Shown piece after piece: positions 25,913 through 34,385 of a stretch of 64,000 bases of DNA. A program made the translations under genes and the position numbers. Below the pieces are notes generated by a model, which was not told the origin of the DNA, did not search any database, and saw nothing but the letters and a program-made list of their open reading frames with translations. The DNA is from Cyanobacteria bacterium GSL.Bin1 (GTDB lineage: Bacteria; Cyanobacteriota; Cyanobacteriia; Cyanobacteriales; Rubidibacteraceae). The stretch lies in the NCBI GenBank assembly GCA_009909085.1, contig JAAANX010000093.1, positions 20,019 through 84,018 on the forward strand, given 5' to 3'. The first letter of the stretch is position 1; each line of letters starts with the position of its first letter.

Positions 25913-28402
25913 TTGTTAAACGTGGTTGTACAAACAGAACAAACAATTCAGTTACTGGAAAAACCAACGCAAGCGCTCTTAGATTGGGCGATCGCGCTGG
26001 AACACTCTGAACTCAGTTATCTCGAAAAATCAGAAGCCGTGGCGCGCCGTCTCGGTGCCCATTATCGCGAAGATGGGCTGACTGAAATCGGCTTTTGGAC
26101 ACCGGAACTCACGGGGGAAGTGATGCGTCCACGGGCAATTTATTTGGAAGTATTAACCCCGCAAGGAGAGGTTGATTTACGAGCTCAAACTCAAACGGTC
26201 AAATTTAAGCGCGATCGCGTGCCGATGCGTCAAGAAGGAGAATATTTCTGGGGCGTTTACTCCGGAATACAGCCGGGAACCCGCCACCAAATGGGAAGCC
26301 TCTACTGGTTACGCTACGTCGATCCTCGCGAAGAATTGCAAACGGTTCGCGATGTCGTTGCCTATTCTCTCCCCTTTGGCGTATTTGGTCCAGCAGAAGT
26401 TTACGACTTCAATCATTTACAGCAACAGCGATCCGATTTCTCCTATTTCCAACAAACTTCACAACCCGATGCAGATGGTAATATTCCTCGCGTTCCTCCT
26501 CCCCAGAATATCTTGCAACTACATGTGGGAACCGCCTCAGCAGAAGGAACATTTGAAGGCTTGACCCGGATTTATCAAACAATTTCCCATAAACTGGCTC
26601 AAGGGGAACCCCTGACGCCCAGGGAAGAAAACTATATTGGTTACGATGCAGTGCAATTGCTTCCTGTTGAACCCACGATTGAATATCGGGATGATTATAG
26701 CCCCATTAGCGAATTCTTTGATTTTGACGACAACGAAAGCGAACATCCTGACTCCACGAGCATTCCCCTTACAGATGAAGTTAACATTCACCTTAAAAAG
26801 CCGAGTACGCAAGATTGGGGCTATGATGTGCCGATTTTAGGCTCAAGTGCGACAAATCCAGCGATTTTAGGCAGTTTACGCCCTGATGAAGTGATTGATT
26901 TTGTCGCCACCCTCCATAACTTTGCCACAGGTCCGATTCAAATTATTTACGATTTGGTTTATGGTCATGCGGATAACCAAGCGGAATTCCTCATTAACCG
27001 CCAGTTCCTCAAGGGACCCAATATGTATGGACAAGACTTAAACCACCAACTCCCGACGGTTCGGGCAATTTTCTTAGAAATGCAACGGCGGAAACTGAAT
27101 ACCGGTGCTGATGGCATTCGGGTTGATGGCGGACAAGATTTTCGCTTCTTTAACCCCTTAACTGGGCGAGTGGAACAGGATGATGCTTACCTGTTGGAAA
27201 TGAGTAATGTGATCCAGGAAATTGGCGAGTATAAACGCCTGATGTTCACGATCTTTGAAGATGGTCGTCCTTGGCCGGCTGAAGGGTGGGAAGAAATTTC
27301 GACCTATCGCGATTTAGTTGAACTTAAACCCGAATCTTACCAATGGGGACCCCTGATTTTTGCCCACAATACGCCAACTTTAGCCGGATTTTGGGAACGG
27401 AAATGGCGACGGGTTTCGGAAGTGATGTATCAAGGTGAGCGCTGGATTACAGGCTGTGCGAATCATGACACCGTTCGCCGAGGCAATCAAATTGACCCCG
27501 AAGAAAAAATTAATTGGAACTTAGGCAATACCCTCTCGGAAGTGCTAAAAAATGCCTACGATAACCCGGCAACAACGCTTTGGGTATATGGCTTTAGTCC
27601 TGGCATTCCCATGGATTTTATTAACTCCCTGATGCACGCCCCTTGGATGTTTTTCCGCAATACCGATGAACGCTATGGTGTGAAAGTAGTTTCGGAAGAA
27701 GTTGGTTTTTTAGATTGGCAAATTACAGAAGATATCTACAATCAGGAACAGTCTTTCCGCCGTCTCAAGTCCCTTGGATTTGAAACCTTAGAACAATTGC
27801 GCGAGTTTGGGAAAGCACTGCAAATAACAATGATTGAACAAGATTATGACTTGAATTTTGTCATCGAAGCTTGTCATTCTTGTTTAGGAGATAATACAGA
27901 TCGCTGTGAGTTCCCTTTACTCATGCGTCTTAATCGTCCGGGAATGGTCACGTTTTTACGAGAACTCGATATTCCCAAGTTGAAGCAGTTTGCGTTGCGG
28001 TTTATGGAAGATTGCTATGACGTTTGTAATGTTGCTCATTATGAGAAGGACCTAAATCCAGAAAAAACAGCCTTTAATCTGGGGTTACGGCGTTTCCGAG
28101 AACAACATCGCTGGTTGCATGATAATCTCGTGCCAGGAACCGACCGCTTCAATAAAGTTAGTGAAGAGACGCATACGGTATTTTACGGACTGCGCACAAA
28201 CCCAAATCACCACGAGGAACAAATTGCAATGGTGACTCACATGGGTGGTGACCCAATTACAGTTACCCTTGGAGATTGGTTACAGTTAGACTTAAGTCAA
28301 TGGGAGTGCGCGATCGCGTCTCCCGGATTAGACATTGCTGATCTCAGTTGCTTTGAACTTAAAGATGCTCAGGGAGTGTTACTCAAATCAAAAGCAGATT
28401 AG
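25913..28402 (+). CDS. gghA: glucosylglycerol hydrolase-like GH13 enzyme
   Basis: The 829-residue protein has a GH13-type core. QIIYDLVYGHADNQ supplies strand beta-3, GADGIRVDGGQDFRF the nucleophile Asp, FTIFEDGRPWP the acid/base Glu, and TGCANHDTVRRGN the second Asp. An N-terminal beta domain (about residues 30-150) and a long C-terminal helical region flank it. The overall plan and start (PTQALLDWAIALEHSE) resemble cyanobacterial GghA, which splits the compatible solute glucosylglycerol during salt downshift. No ATG is available near the start, so TTG at 25913 or GTG at 25922 must be used. The substrate is inferred. Confidence 0.8.
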   Translation: MLNVVVQTEQTIQLLEKPTQALLDWAIALEHSELSYLEKSEAVARRLGAHYREDGLTEIGFWTPELTGEVMRPRAIYLEVLTPQGEVDLRAQTQTVKFKRDRVPMRQEGEYFWGVYSGIQPGTRHQMGSLYWLRYVDPREELQTVRDVVAYSLPFGVFGPAEVYDFNHLQQQRSDFSYFQQTSQPDADGNIPRVPPPQNILQLHVGTASAEGTFEGLTRIYQTISHKLAQGEPLTPREENYIGYDAVQLLPVEPTIEYRDDYSPISEFFDFDDNESEHPDSTSIPLTDEVNIHLKKPSTQDWGYDVPILGSSATNPAILGSLRPDEVIDFVATLHNFATGPIQIIYDLVYGHADNQAEFLINRQFLKGPNMYGQDLNHQLPTVRAIFLEMQRRKLNTGADGIRVDGGQDFRFFNPLTGRVEQDDAYLLEMSNVIQEIGEYKRLMFTIFEDGRPWPAEGWEEISTYRDLVELKPESYQWGPLIFAHNTPTLAGFWERKWRRVSEVMYQGERWITGCANHDTVRRGNQIDPEEKINWNLGNTLSEVLKNAYDNPATTLWVYGFSPGIPMDFINSLMHAPWMFFRNTDERYGVKVVSEEVGFLDWQITEDIYNQEQSFRRLKSLGFETLEQLREFGKALQITMIEQDYDLNFVIEACHSCLGDNTDRCEFPLLMRLNRPGMVTFLRELDIPKLKQFALRFMEDCYDVCNVAHYEKDLNPEKTAFNLGLRRFREQHRWLHDNLVPGTDRFNKVSEETHTVFYGLRTNPNHHEEQIAMVTHMGGDPITVTLGDWLQLDLSQWECAIASPGLDIADLSCFELKDAQGVLLKSKAD

Positions 28403-28472
28403 TAATTTGTTTTTGGTTGTCATTTCTAGAAAGCTAAAATCAACTCTGGTCAGACGCTTCCCCCCTGATTAA

Positions 28473-28513
28473 CGGGCTGACAGTATGACCCTTTTTATGG
28501 GTTGATCAGCCCG
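28473..28513. repeat. nested inverted repeat after the GH13 gene
   Basis: CGGGCTGA (28473-28480) pairs with TCAGCCCG (28506-28513), and inside it GACCC/GGGTT can form a second stem around TTTTTAT. There is no T-run after it. It lies between convergent genes (25913-28402 plus, 28575-29204 minus) and could act as a bidirectional processing or termination structure. Confidence 0.45.
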
Positions 28514-28574
28514 CTCAATTTCCACTATTTGTTGTTGAGAACGGAGATTTTGCAGGAAAGTATCTAAAATAAAA

Positions 28575-29204
28575 TCAATCAAAAATTTCTGTTAGATCGA
28601 CAACTAATCCAGGCAGAATATCTTCTCCAGATAGAGTTTGAGGATGATCGAGAACTTCTTTTTCCTTACCCTGATGGTAAATTTCCACTTGTCGAGCGTC
28701 AGGATTAATCAACCAACCCAATTTGACTCCACAATTAATGTATTCTTTCATCTTCTGCTGTAGCTGACTAAAAACATCTGTAGGAGACATTAATTCAATC
28801 ACAAAATCGGGCTCAACCGGAAGAAAAGTTTTTCTTTGTTCTTTACCAACGGTTACAGCAGGCGCCTCCCGTTTAGGGAGGCGTAATCTGTGACTCAGAG
28901 TGTTCCATTTAGAAATAGAGATCCAACTGACATCAGGAGAACGAATGGCTTCATTAGAAAGTTTAAAACCTCCTGAAGAGTCAAAAACTTTGCCAAGCTT
29001 GCTTTGTTTATTCCAAGACTGAACTTGAAAGATCAGTTCAGAGTTTTTTTCGCTCGTTTCACCACCGGTAGGAGACATAAAAATTAACTGCCCCCTTGAG
29101 TTGGTTTCCAATCGAGCATCAGGATTATCGCGGGAAAGATGTTCTAACTGGCGATCGCTAATCTTATCGACCAGAGAGGAAAGATTTAACGTTAAGGCCG
29201 TCAT
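28575..29204 (-). CDS. Uma2-family protein with an in-frame palindromic insert
   Basis: This 209-residue DUF820/Uma2 protein has a PD-(D/E)XK-like nuclease fold: Glu and Asp in EAIRSPDVSWIS and EPDFVIELMSPTD, then KMKEYINCGVKLGWLINP. Uma2 proteins are abundant in cyanobacteria and are suspected nucleases of unclear role. About 17 extra residues (SHRLRLPKREAPAVTVG) lie between WNTL and KEQRKTFLPVEPDF, where relatives run straight on. The DNA for this insert is a palindromic element (28852-28894). The protein may still fold if the insert lies in a surface loop. Confidence 0.85.
   Translation of the reverse strand: MTALTLNLSSLVDKISDRQLEHLSRDNPDARLETNSRGQLIFMSPTGGETSEKNSELIFQVQSWNKQSKLGKVFDSSGGFKLSNEAIRSPDVSWISISKWNTLSHRLRLPKREAPAVTVGKEQRKTFLPVEPDFVIELMSPTDVFSQLQQKMKEYINCGVKLGWLINPDARQVEIYHQGKEKEVLDHPQTLSGEDILPGLVVDLTEIFD
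28852..28894. repeat. 43-bp palindromic element inside a Uma2 gene
   Basis: Outer arms GTTACAG (28852-28858) and CTGTGAC (28888-28894) pair with one mismatch. Inner arms CGCCTCCC (28863-28870) and GGGAGGCG (28876-28883) are perfect around GTTTA. The element keeps the reading frame open and adds about 17 residues to the host protein. It looks like a small mobile palindrome of the kind that can sit in coding DNA, as the Rickettsia palindromic elements do. No second copy was found by eye in this window. Confidence 0.6.
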
Positions 29205-29484
29205 AGAAACGGTTACATTAATTGAGATATCTATATATTAGCGTGCTGCTGGATAGAGACAAACGGCGCGATCGCGTTTGCTAAAGTTGAGAAACATCAA
29301 AGTTGACAGAACACTTCTCACTCTAGCCCATCGCAAGCGGTCTGGGTTTAATCTCACTTATCCGCGCTTTCCTAGTTGGTTACAATTAAAGCTGAATCTT
29401 ACAAAAATAGAGTAATTCGCTATTTACGTTCATTCTCAAAGCGTCGTTTCGATCTTTAAAATTTAACGATATTCGTTGTTGCTA

Positions 29485-30852
29485 ATGACAGCAAATTCTT
29501 CTTCTCAACAAACTCATTTGAATCAAGCCCGAGCCAGTCTTTCGCAAGCGCTATCTTGGTATGGTAACGTCCGTCGTCATGGTTCGTCTCCTCCCAATAG
29601 TGAATTGCAAGCTGCGGTGAAAGCAGACTTACAAAGTATCAAAGCCGCCTACGATAAGCTGGATGAAACAGTGATTCGGATTGCAACTTTTGGCTTAGTG
29701 AGTCGCGGGAAGTCAGCCGTCATTAATGCGTTAGTTGGCAAAAAAGTCATGACCACCGGTCCCGTTCATGGTGTGACCCGGTGGCCCCAAACCATCCGTT
29801 GGACACCATCGAGTGGTAAAGTGCAAATTGAGTTAATTGATACGCCCGGTTTAGATGAAGTAGAAGGGGAAGAACGGGCACAAATGGCGGAAACGATCGC
29901 GCAACAAGCGGATTTAATTCTCTTTGTTGTCGCAGGAGATATCACGCGCACTGAATATCAAGCCCTCTGTGAATTGAGACAGGCGAAAAAACCCATTTTA
30001 TTGGTGTTCAACAAGGTGGATCTCTATCCGGAAAAAGACCGACAAACCATTTACGAACAACTGCGCCAACTGGGAACCGGCAAAGAAGAGGAAGCCTTAG
30101 AAGAACTCTTATCGCCCCGAGAAATTGTCATGGTTTGCGCAGAACCTGCACCAATGCAGGTGCGTGTCGAACAAGCCGACGGGGAAATTACCTACGAATG
30201 GGAAGAACAACCGCCGCAAATTGAAGCCCTCAAAGAAGGGATTTTAGATATTTTAAATCGGGAAGGACGATCGCTGCTGGCTTTAAATGCCCTTGTGCAA
30301 GCGCAAACGGCAGAGAATCATTTGGCAGAAGAGACCATCCGCTTGCGTCAAGAGGACGCCGAAACTTTAATTTGGGATTACGCTAAATATAAAGCAATTG
30401 CAGTTGCCGTTAATCCCATTGCCATTTTTGACCTGATTGGCGGAACCTTTGCCGATTTGGCTTTAATTCGGGGTTTAGCACGACTTTATGGCTTACCCAT
30501 GACCAGTTATGAAGCGGGGAAACTCTGGCGACGAATATTGATTAGTTCAGGAACACTGTTATTTGGGGAAATTGGCACCAGTGCCTTATTTGGCTTAGGC
30601 AAAAGTACAGCTTTAATTGGCGCAAGTTGGGGCAGTCCCAGCGCAATTTTATCTTATGCGGGGTTAGCTGCTACTCAGGGCGCGATCGCGGGCTATGGGG
30701 CTTATACGGTCGGGCAAGCCGCCCAAGAATACTTGAAACAAGGCTGTAGTTGGGGTCCCTTGGGTCCGAGTACTGTCATTAAAGATATTCTCGCGCAAGT
30801 GGATGGGGATACGATTATTTATCGGTTGAAGCAAGAGTTGAGTAATAGTTAA
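29485..30852 (+). CDS. Era-like GTPase with C-terminal DUF697 membrane region
   Basis: 455 residues. The GTPase motifs are clear: G1 GLVSRGKSAVINAL, G2 region TTGPVHGVTRWP, G3 IDTPGLDEVEG, G4 LLVFNKVDLYP. The C-terminal part (about 300-440) is hydrophobic and resembles DUF697 (YKAIAVAVNPIAIFDLIGGT, FGEIGTSALFGLGKSTALIG). Proteins of this build are cyanobacterial membrane-associated GTPases of unknown role. They are sometimes compared with dynamin-like or YcjX/YcjF systems. The ATG at 29485 is preferred to TTG three codons upstream. It stands alone between two Uma2 genes. Confidence 0.88.
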   Translation: MTANSSSQQTHLNQARASLSQALSWYGNVRRHGSSPPNSELQAAVKADLQSIKAAYDKLDETVIRIATFGLVSRGKSAVINALVGKKVMTTGPVHGVTRWPQTIRWTPSSGKVQIELIDTPGLDEVEGEERAQMAETIAQQADLILFVVAGDITRTEYQALCELRQAKKPILLVFNKVDLYPEKDRQTIYEQLRQLGTGKEEEALEELLSPREIVMVCAEPAPMQVRVEQADGEITYEWEEQPPQIEALKEGILDILNREGRSLLALNALVQAQTAENHLAEETIRLRQEDAETLIWDYAKYKAIAVAVNPIAIFDLIGGTFADLALIRGLARLYGLPMTSYEAGKLWRRILISSGTLLFGEIGTSALFGLGKSTALIGASWGSPSAILSYAGLAATQGAIAGYGAYTVGQAAQEYLKQGCSWGPLGPSTVIKDILAQVDGDTIIYRLKQELSNS

Positions 30853-30901
30853 GTCTTAAAGGGATGTAACCCTTCTCTTCTCTAGCGCGATCAACACGAT
30901 G

Positions 30902-31474
30902 CTATCTTGCTAATAGCTCTGATACATTTGCGCTAAAACTTGGTAATAATGGACTGGTTAAGGTGTCTTCTTCTGACAAAGTTTTCACTGGTTTGAGGAT
31001 ATTTTCTTCTTGTCGATAAATCGTGATTGTTCGATCGCGCCAGTCGCAAATCCAATATTCACGAACTCCGCGATCAGAATACAAGTCTAATTTAATTTTG
31101 TTATCTCGTTTTTCATTACTTTTCCCTTCAGAAAGAACTTCGATAATTAATTCAGGTGCGGAGACAAGATGACCTTTTTCATCGAGATAGTTTTCCAAGG
31201 TTTCTGTGCTCGCCCAAACCAGATCAGGAATCACATTATCAGCATCAGAGAAGATAATACCAGGAGTAGTGACAACTTCGCCTAAGCCAGTTGTGTTAGA
31301 CCAATTTCCGAGGCAAATGGCAAGATTAGTACAGGTTTTCTGATGTTTCCAATGGGGCGCTCTGGTCACAAATAATTCTCCATTAATAATCTCATAGCGA
31401 TGCCATTCGTCATACTCTAATGCTTCGAGATCGGCAGTGGTCCAGCGTTTAGATTTGTTATGTATCACTTGCAT
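30902..31474 (-). CDS. Uma2-family putative nuclease
   Basis: This 190-residue Uma2 protein has the full pattern: WTTADLEALEYDEWHRYEIINGELFV at the start, VIPDLVWAS, SAPELIIEVLSEGKSN with the acidic metal-binding residues, and REYWICDWRDRTITIYR near the end. Unlike the copy at 28575 it has no insert. It lies leftward between the GTPase gene and a YgiT-type gene. Function in vivo is unknown; a nuclease fold is established for the family. Confidence 0.9.
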   Translation of the reverse strand: MQVIHNKSKRWTTADLEALEYDEWHRYEIINGELFVTRAPHWKHQKTCTNLAICLGNWSNTTGLGEVVTTPGIIFSDADNVIPDLVWASTETLENYLDEKGHLVSAPELIIEVLSEGKSNEKRDNKIKLDLYSDRGVREYWICDWRDRTITIYRQEENILKPVKTLSEEDTLTSPLLPSFSANVSELLAR

Positions 31475-31532
31475 TTTATTCTTTCGCGATCGCGCTAGCT
31501 ATGACATTTCATGCTATTGATCATAACATTGG

Positions 31533-31592
31533 GTAGAGACGTTCCATGGAACATCTCTACATTAGTCGTAGGGTGGGCATTGCCCACCCTAC
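31533..31592. repeat. two adjacent near-perfect palindromes
   Basis: The first (31533-31560) has arms GTAGAGACGTTCCA and TGGAACATCTCTAC, one mismatch. The second (31568-31592) has perfect arms GTAGGGTGGGCA and TGCCCACCCTAC around one T. Both belong to dispersed hairpin types common in cyanobacterial intergenic DNA. They stand directly upstream of the YgiT-type gene and might form strong RNA hairpins in its leader. Confidence 0.7.
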
Positions 31593-31633
31593 AAGGTAAG
31601 CGCTATTTTTTAAATTCGGAGGAGAAAGAACTA

Positions 31634-31816
31634 ATGGAATGTCCATCTTGTCAAGGAAAAATGCAATGGAAAACGGCTCCCTTTTCCATTGAGTGCAATG
31701 GTTATCATATGACTTGGAATGCCATTCCCGCATGGGTTTGCGAAAACTGTGGAGAAGTGGTTTTTGAAGCTAAAGAAGTTGATTTAATTCAAACTGCTTT
31801 TTTCCTTAATGATTAA
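31634..31816 (+). CDS. YgiT-type zinc-finger protein (antitoxin-like)
   Basis: A 60-residue protein with paired CxxC motifs (CPSCQGKM and CENCGEVV) that bind one zinc, as in the N-terminal domain of MqsA. In the YgiT-type family this domain often accompanies a DUF4258/MqsR-like toxin, but none is found next to it here. The ATG at 31634 follows a clear GGAGGAGAAAG ribosome site, so the longer upstream frame, which runs through the palindromes, is rejected as the start. Probably a solitary antitoxin or a small regulator. Confidence 0.8.
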   Translation: MECPSCQGKMQWKTAPFSIECNGYHMTWNAIPAWVCENCGEVVFEAKEVDLIQTAFFLND

Positions 31817-31849
31817 TAACAAAAAACTTTGTAAAACTGTTTTACATTA

Positions 31850-31887
31850 GTCATTAGTCATTCGTTCTTTGGTCACTGGTAACTGTA
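31850..31887. repeat. heptad repeats TTAGTCA/TTCGTTC before recQ
   Basis: Seven-base units of the form TTAGTCA, TTAGTCA, TTCGTTC, TTTGGTC, then CTGGTAA run up to the recQ start. Similar strings recur in at least six other gaps of this window, for example at 20987-21040, 34263-34308 and 53524-53552. Confidence 0.6.
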
Positions 31888-34020
31888 ATGTCTGAATTGG
31901 AAACTGCCTTAAAACAATACTTTGGTTATGAAACATTTCGCCCTGGACAAAAGGCGATTATCGAGGCAGTTGATCAACAGCGAGATGTTTTAGCGGTGAT
32001 GCCCACAGGTGGCGGAAAATCCTTGTGTTATCAGCTTCCGGCTTTGCTGAAACCGGGGTTAGCAGTGGTGGTTTCGCCGTTGATTGCACTGATGCAGGAT
32101 CAAGTGGAAACCTTACAGAAAAATGGCATTCCTGCCACCTTTTTAAATAGTAGTTTAACTGCAGAGGAAGCGCGATCGCGCCGTCTTGCCATTCTCGATG
32201 GACAAATCAAACTCCTCTATCTTGCCCCGGAAAAACTAGTGAGTTCCGCCAGTAAAACCTTTCTCCAATCGGTTCAAGACAAGCAAGGATTATCCCTTTT
32301 TGCCATTGATGAAGCCCACTGTATTTCCGAGTGGGGACACGACTTTCGCCCTGAATATCGGCAGTTAAAAACCTTACGGTCTCTTTTTCCAAATGTACCG
32401 ATGATCGCGCTGACGGCAACCGCAACTGAGCGTGTTCGTAGCGATATTATTCATCAGCTTACTTTAACCCAACCCAAAGTTCAAATTACCAGCTTTGATC
32501 GCCCGAATTTATATTACGAAGTCCAACCCAAACAACGACAACATTATAATCAACTCTTCAAATTTATTCGTCATCAAACCGGTTCTGGAATTGTCTATTG
32601 TCTCAGTCGTCGTCGGGTAGAAGAAGTTGCCTTTCGCCTCAAAAAAGATGGAATTTCGGCACTTCCTTATCATGCCGGAATGAGTGATGGCAATCGCAGT
32701 GATTATCAAACCCGTTTCTTAAGAGATGATGTGCAGGTAATGGTAGCAACCATTGCTTTTGGAATGGGAATTGATAAACCGGATATTCGCTTTGTGGTTC
32801 ATTATGATTTACCCCGGAATTTAGAGAATTACTATCAAGAAGCGGGACGCGCTGGCAGAGATAGTGAACCCGCCCAATGTTTGCTGTTATTTGGGGCAAA
32901 AGATATCCATACCATTGAATATTTAATCTCGCAAAAAGAAGACGAACAATCGCAACGGTTAGCGCGACAACAACTGCGAAAAGTGGTTGATTATGCGGAA
33001 GGAACCGACTGTCGGCGCACTATTCAACTGAGTTATTTTGGGGAACATTTTGCGGGGAATTGTGGCAACTGTGACAACTGTTTAAATCCGAAGCCCATTG
33101 AAGATTGGACCATTGAAGCCCAAAAATTTTTATCTTGTGTTGCCCGTTGTCGAGAACGATTTGGCATGAGTCATATTATTGACATTTTGCGGGAATCTAA
33201 GAACAAAAAAATTGAGCAAAACGGACACCATTTACTCTCGACTTATGGCATTGGCAAAGACAAACCCGTAGAAGAATGGCGAAACTTAGCGCGATCGTTA
33301 CTGCATCAAGGGTTCCTCACGGAAACCACAGATGGCTATCGCGTCTTGAAACTCAATCAGCGCAGTTGGGAAATTTTACGGCAAAAACGCACGGTTTATA
33401 TTGCTGTTCTTCCCTCCTCCTCACAAAAAAGAACAAGTCAGAATAATCTTGATATTGAAACGCAACAATTATTGATTCGACTGCGTAAAAAACGGAAATG
33501 GCTGGCAGATGCACAAAGTACAGCCCCTTATATGATCTTTTCCGATCAAACCCTTCGGGAAATGGCACAAGTCAAGCCCAAACATCTCGATCAATTGGCT
33601 AATTGTTCTGGCGTAACCGATCATAAATTAAATCAATATGGAGAAGCGTTTATTTCAGAAATTCAAGCCTTTTTACATGAAAAACGATTACCCATTCCCG
33701 TTCCTTCCCAAACCAAAATGAAAACCCTCCGTCTTGCTCAACAAGGGTATAGTATTGAAGATATTGCTCAAACCAGAGGGATGAGAACCAGAACGATTAA
33801 TGATCATTTGTGCGAATTAATTGAAATGAATCAACCCGTCAAATTAGAACAATTTGTTCCTGACGCTGAGCAAAAAATCATTTGGCAAGCGATTAGCCAA
33901 GTGGGAGATGATTCCTTAAAAACCATTCGAGAAGCATTAGGACAAGAATATAGTTACGAACAGATTAAATTAGTCCGGGCGTGGTGGCGACGGGAACAGA
34001 ATCAATCGGTATCAACATGA
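31888..34020 (+). CDS. recQ: ATP-dependent DNA helicase RecQ
   Basis: 710 residues. Helicase core motifs are present: Walker A MPTGGGKSLCYQ, DEAH in FAIDEAHCISEWGHDFRPEY, SAT-type TATATERV, and motif VI QEAGRAGRDSEP. The RecQ zinc site has four cysteines in C(x)15+CGNCDNC. A winged-helix domain, an HRDC domain (about 535-610) and a C-terminal helix-turn-helix (GYSIEDIAQTRGMRTRTIND) follow. RecQ unwinds DNA 3' to 5' in recombination and fork repair. Its 3' end overlaps that of the convergent sipA by 19 bases. Confidence 0.96.
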   Translation: MSELETALKQYFGYETFRPGQKAIIEAVDQQRDVLAVMPTGGGKSLCYQLPALLKPGLAVVVSPLIALMQDQVETLQKNGIPATFLNSSLTAEEARSRRLAILDGQIKLLYLAPEKLVSSASKTFLQSVQDKQGLSLFAIDEAHCISEWGHDFRPEYRQLKTLRSLFPNVPMIALTATATERVRSDIIHQLTLTQPKVQITSFDRPNLYYEVQPKQRQHYNQLFKFIRHQTGSGIVYCLSRRRVEEVAFRLKKDGISALPYHAGMSDGNRSDYQTRFLRDDVQVMVATIAFGMGIDKPDIRFVVHYDLPRNLENYYQEAGRAGRDSEPAQCLLLFGAKDIHTIEYLISQKEDEQSQRLARQQLRKVVDYAEGTDCRRTIQLSYFGEHFAGNCGNCDNCLNPKPIEDWTIEAQKFLSCVARCRERFGMSHIIDILRESKNKKIEQNGHHLLSTYGIGKDKPVEEWRNLARSLLHQGFLTETTDGYRVLKLNQRSWEILRQKRTVYIAVLPSSSQKRTSQNNLDIETQQLLIRLRKKRKWLADAQSTAPYMIFSDQTLREMAQVKPKHLDQLANCSGVTDHKLNQYGEAFISEIQAFLHEKRLPIPVPSQTKMKTLRLAQQGYSIEDIAQTRGMRTRTINDHLCELIEMNQPVKLEQFVPDAEQKIIWQAISQVGDDSLKTIREALGQEYSYEQIKLVRAWWRREQNQSVST

Positions 34021-34271
34021 GACTCCACATGAGATGATCCTTCATCTGCATTGACAGATTGTAAGTAACGACTTTCTAATAAAAATGCTCCTTTATTAAA
34101 CCGAACTGCCCAATAATCCCCCGGACGACGGTCTAAAATCGTCCCTTCTTCTCCCACTTTTACCACATTCGGCGGGCGTAACATCGGCATCGGTTCCGCC
34201 GTTTTAATATAAGGGGGAGATTCAATGAGTTTTACTTTATCGCCCACAGAAAAGGTTTTGTCAGTTGTCAT
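34002..34271 (-). CDS. sipA: SipA, NblS-interacting regulatory protein (DUF3148)
   Basis: This 89-residue SH3-like protein has the core YIKTAEPMPMLRPPNVVKVG, then EEGTILDRRPGDYWAVRF and KGAFLLESRYL, which is characteristic of cyanobacterial SipA. SipA binds the histidine kinase NblS and the OmpR-type regulator RpaB, modulating high-light and stress responses. The C-terminal tail from about residue 70 is variable and acidic. It is a single gene ending inside the end of recQ. Confidence 0.88.
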   Translation of the reverse strand: MTTDKTFSVGDKVKLIESPPYIKTAEPMPMLRPPNVVKVGEEGTILDRRPGDYWAVRFNKGAFLLESRYLQSVNADEGSSHVESHVDTD

Positions 34272-34385
34272 TGGTCATTTGTCCTTCGTCATTAGTCACT
34301 AATAACCTTAACTAAATTTGTAGCAAACAGTAACCAGTGACTAGTAAATACGGGTTACTCATCACTGGTCACTGATTACTACTGT
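34263..34385. repeat. intergenic heptad repeats upstream of sipA
   Basis: Units such as GTCATTG, GTCATTT, GTCCTTC, GTCATTA and GTCACTA run from the sipA start rightward. After a short break, degenerate units (CCAGTGACTAG, CATCACTGGTCACTG) continue to the end of the chelatase gene. Same family as the repeats at 31850-31887. Confidence 0.55.
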
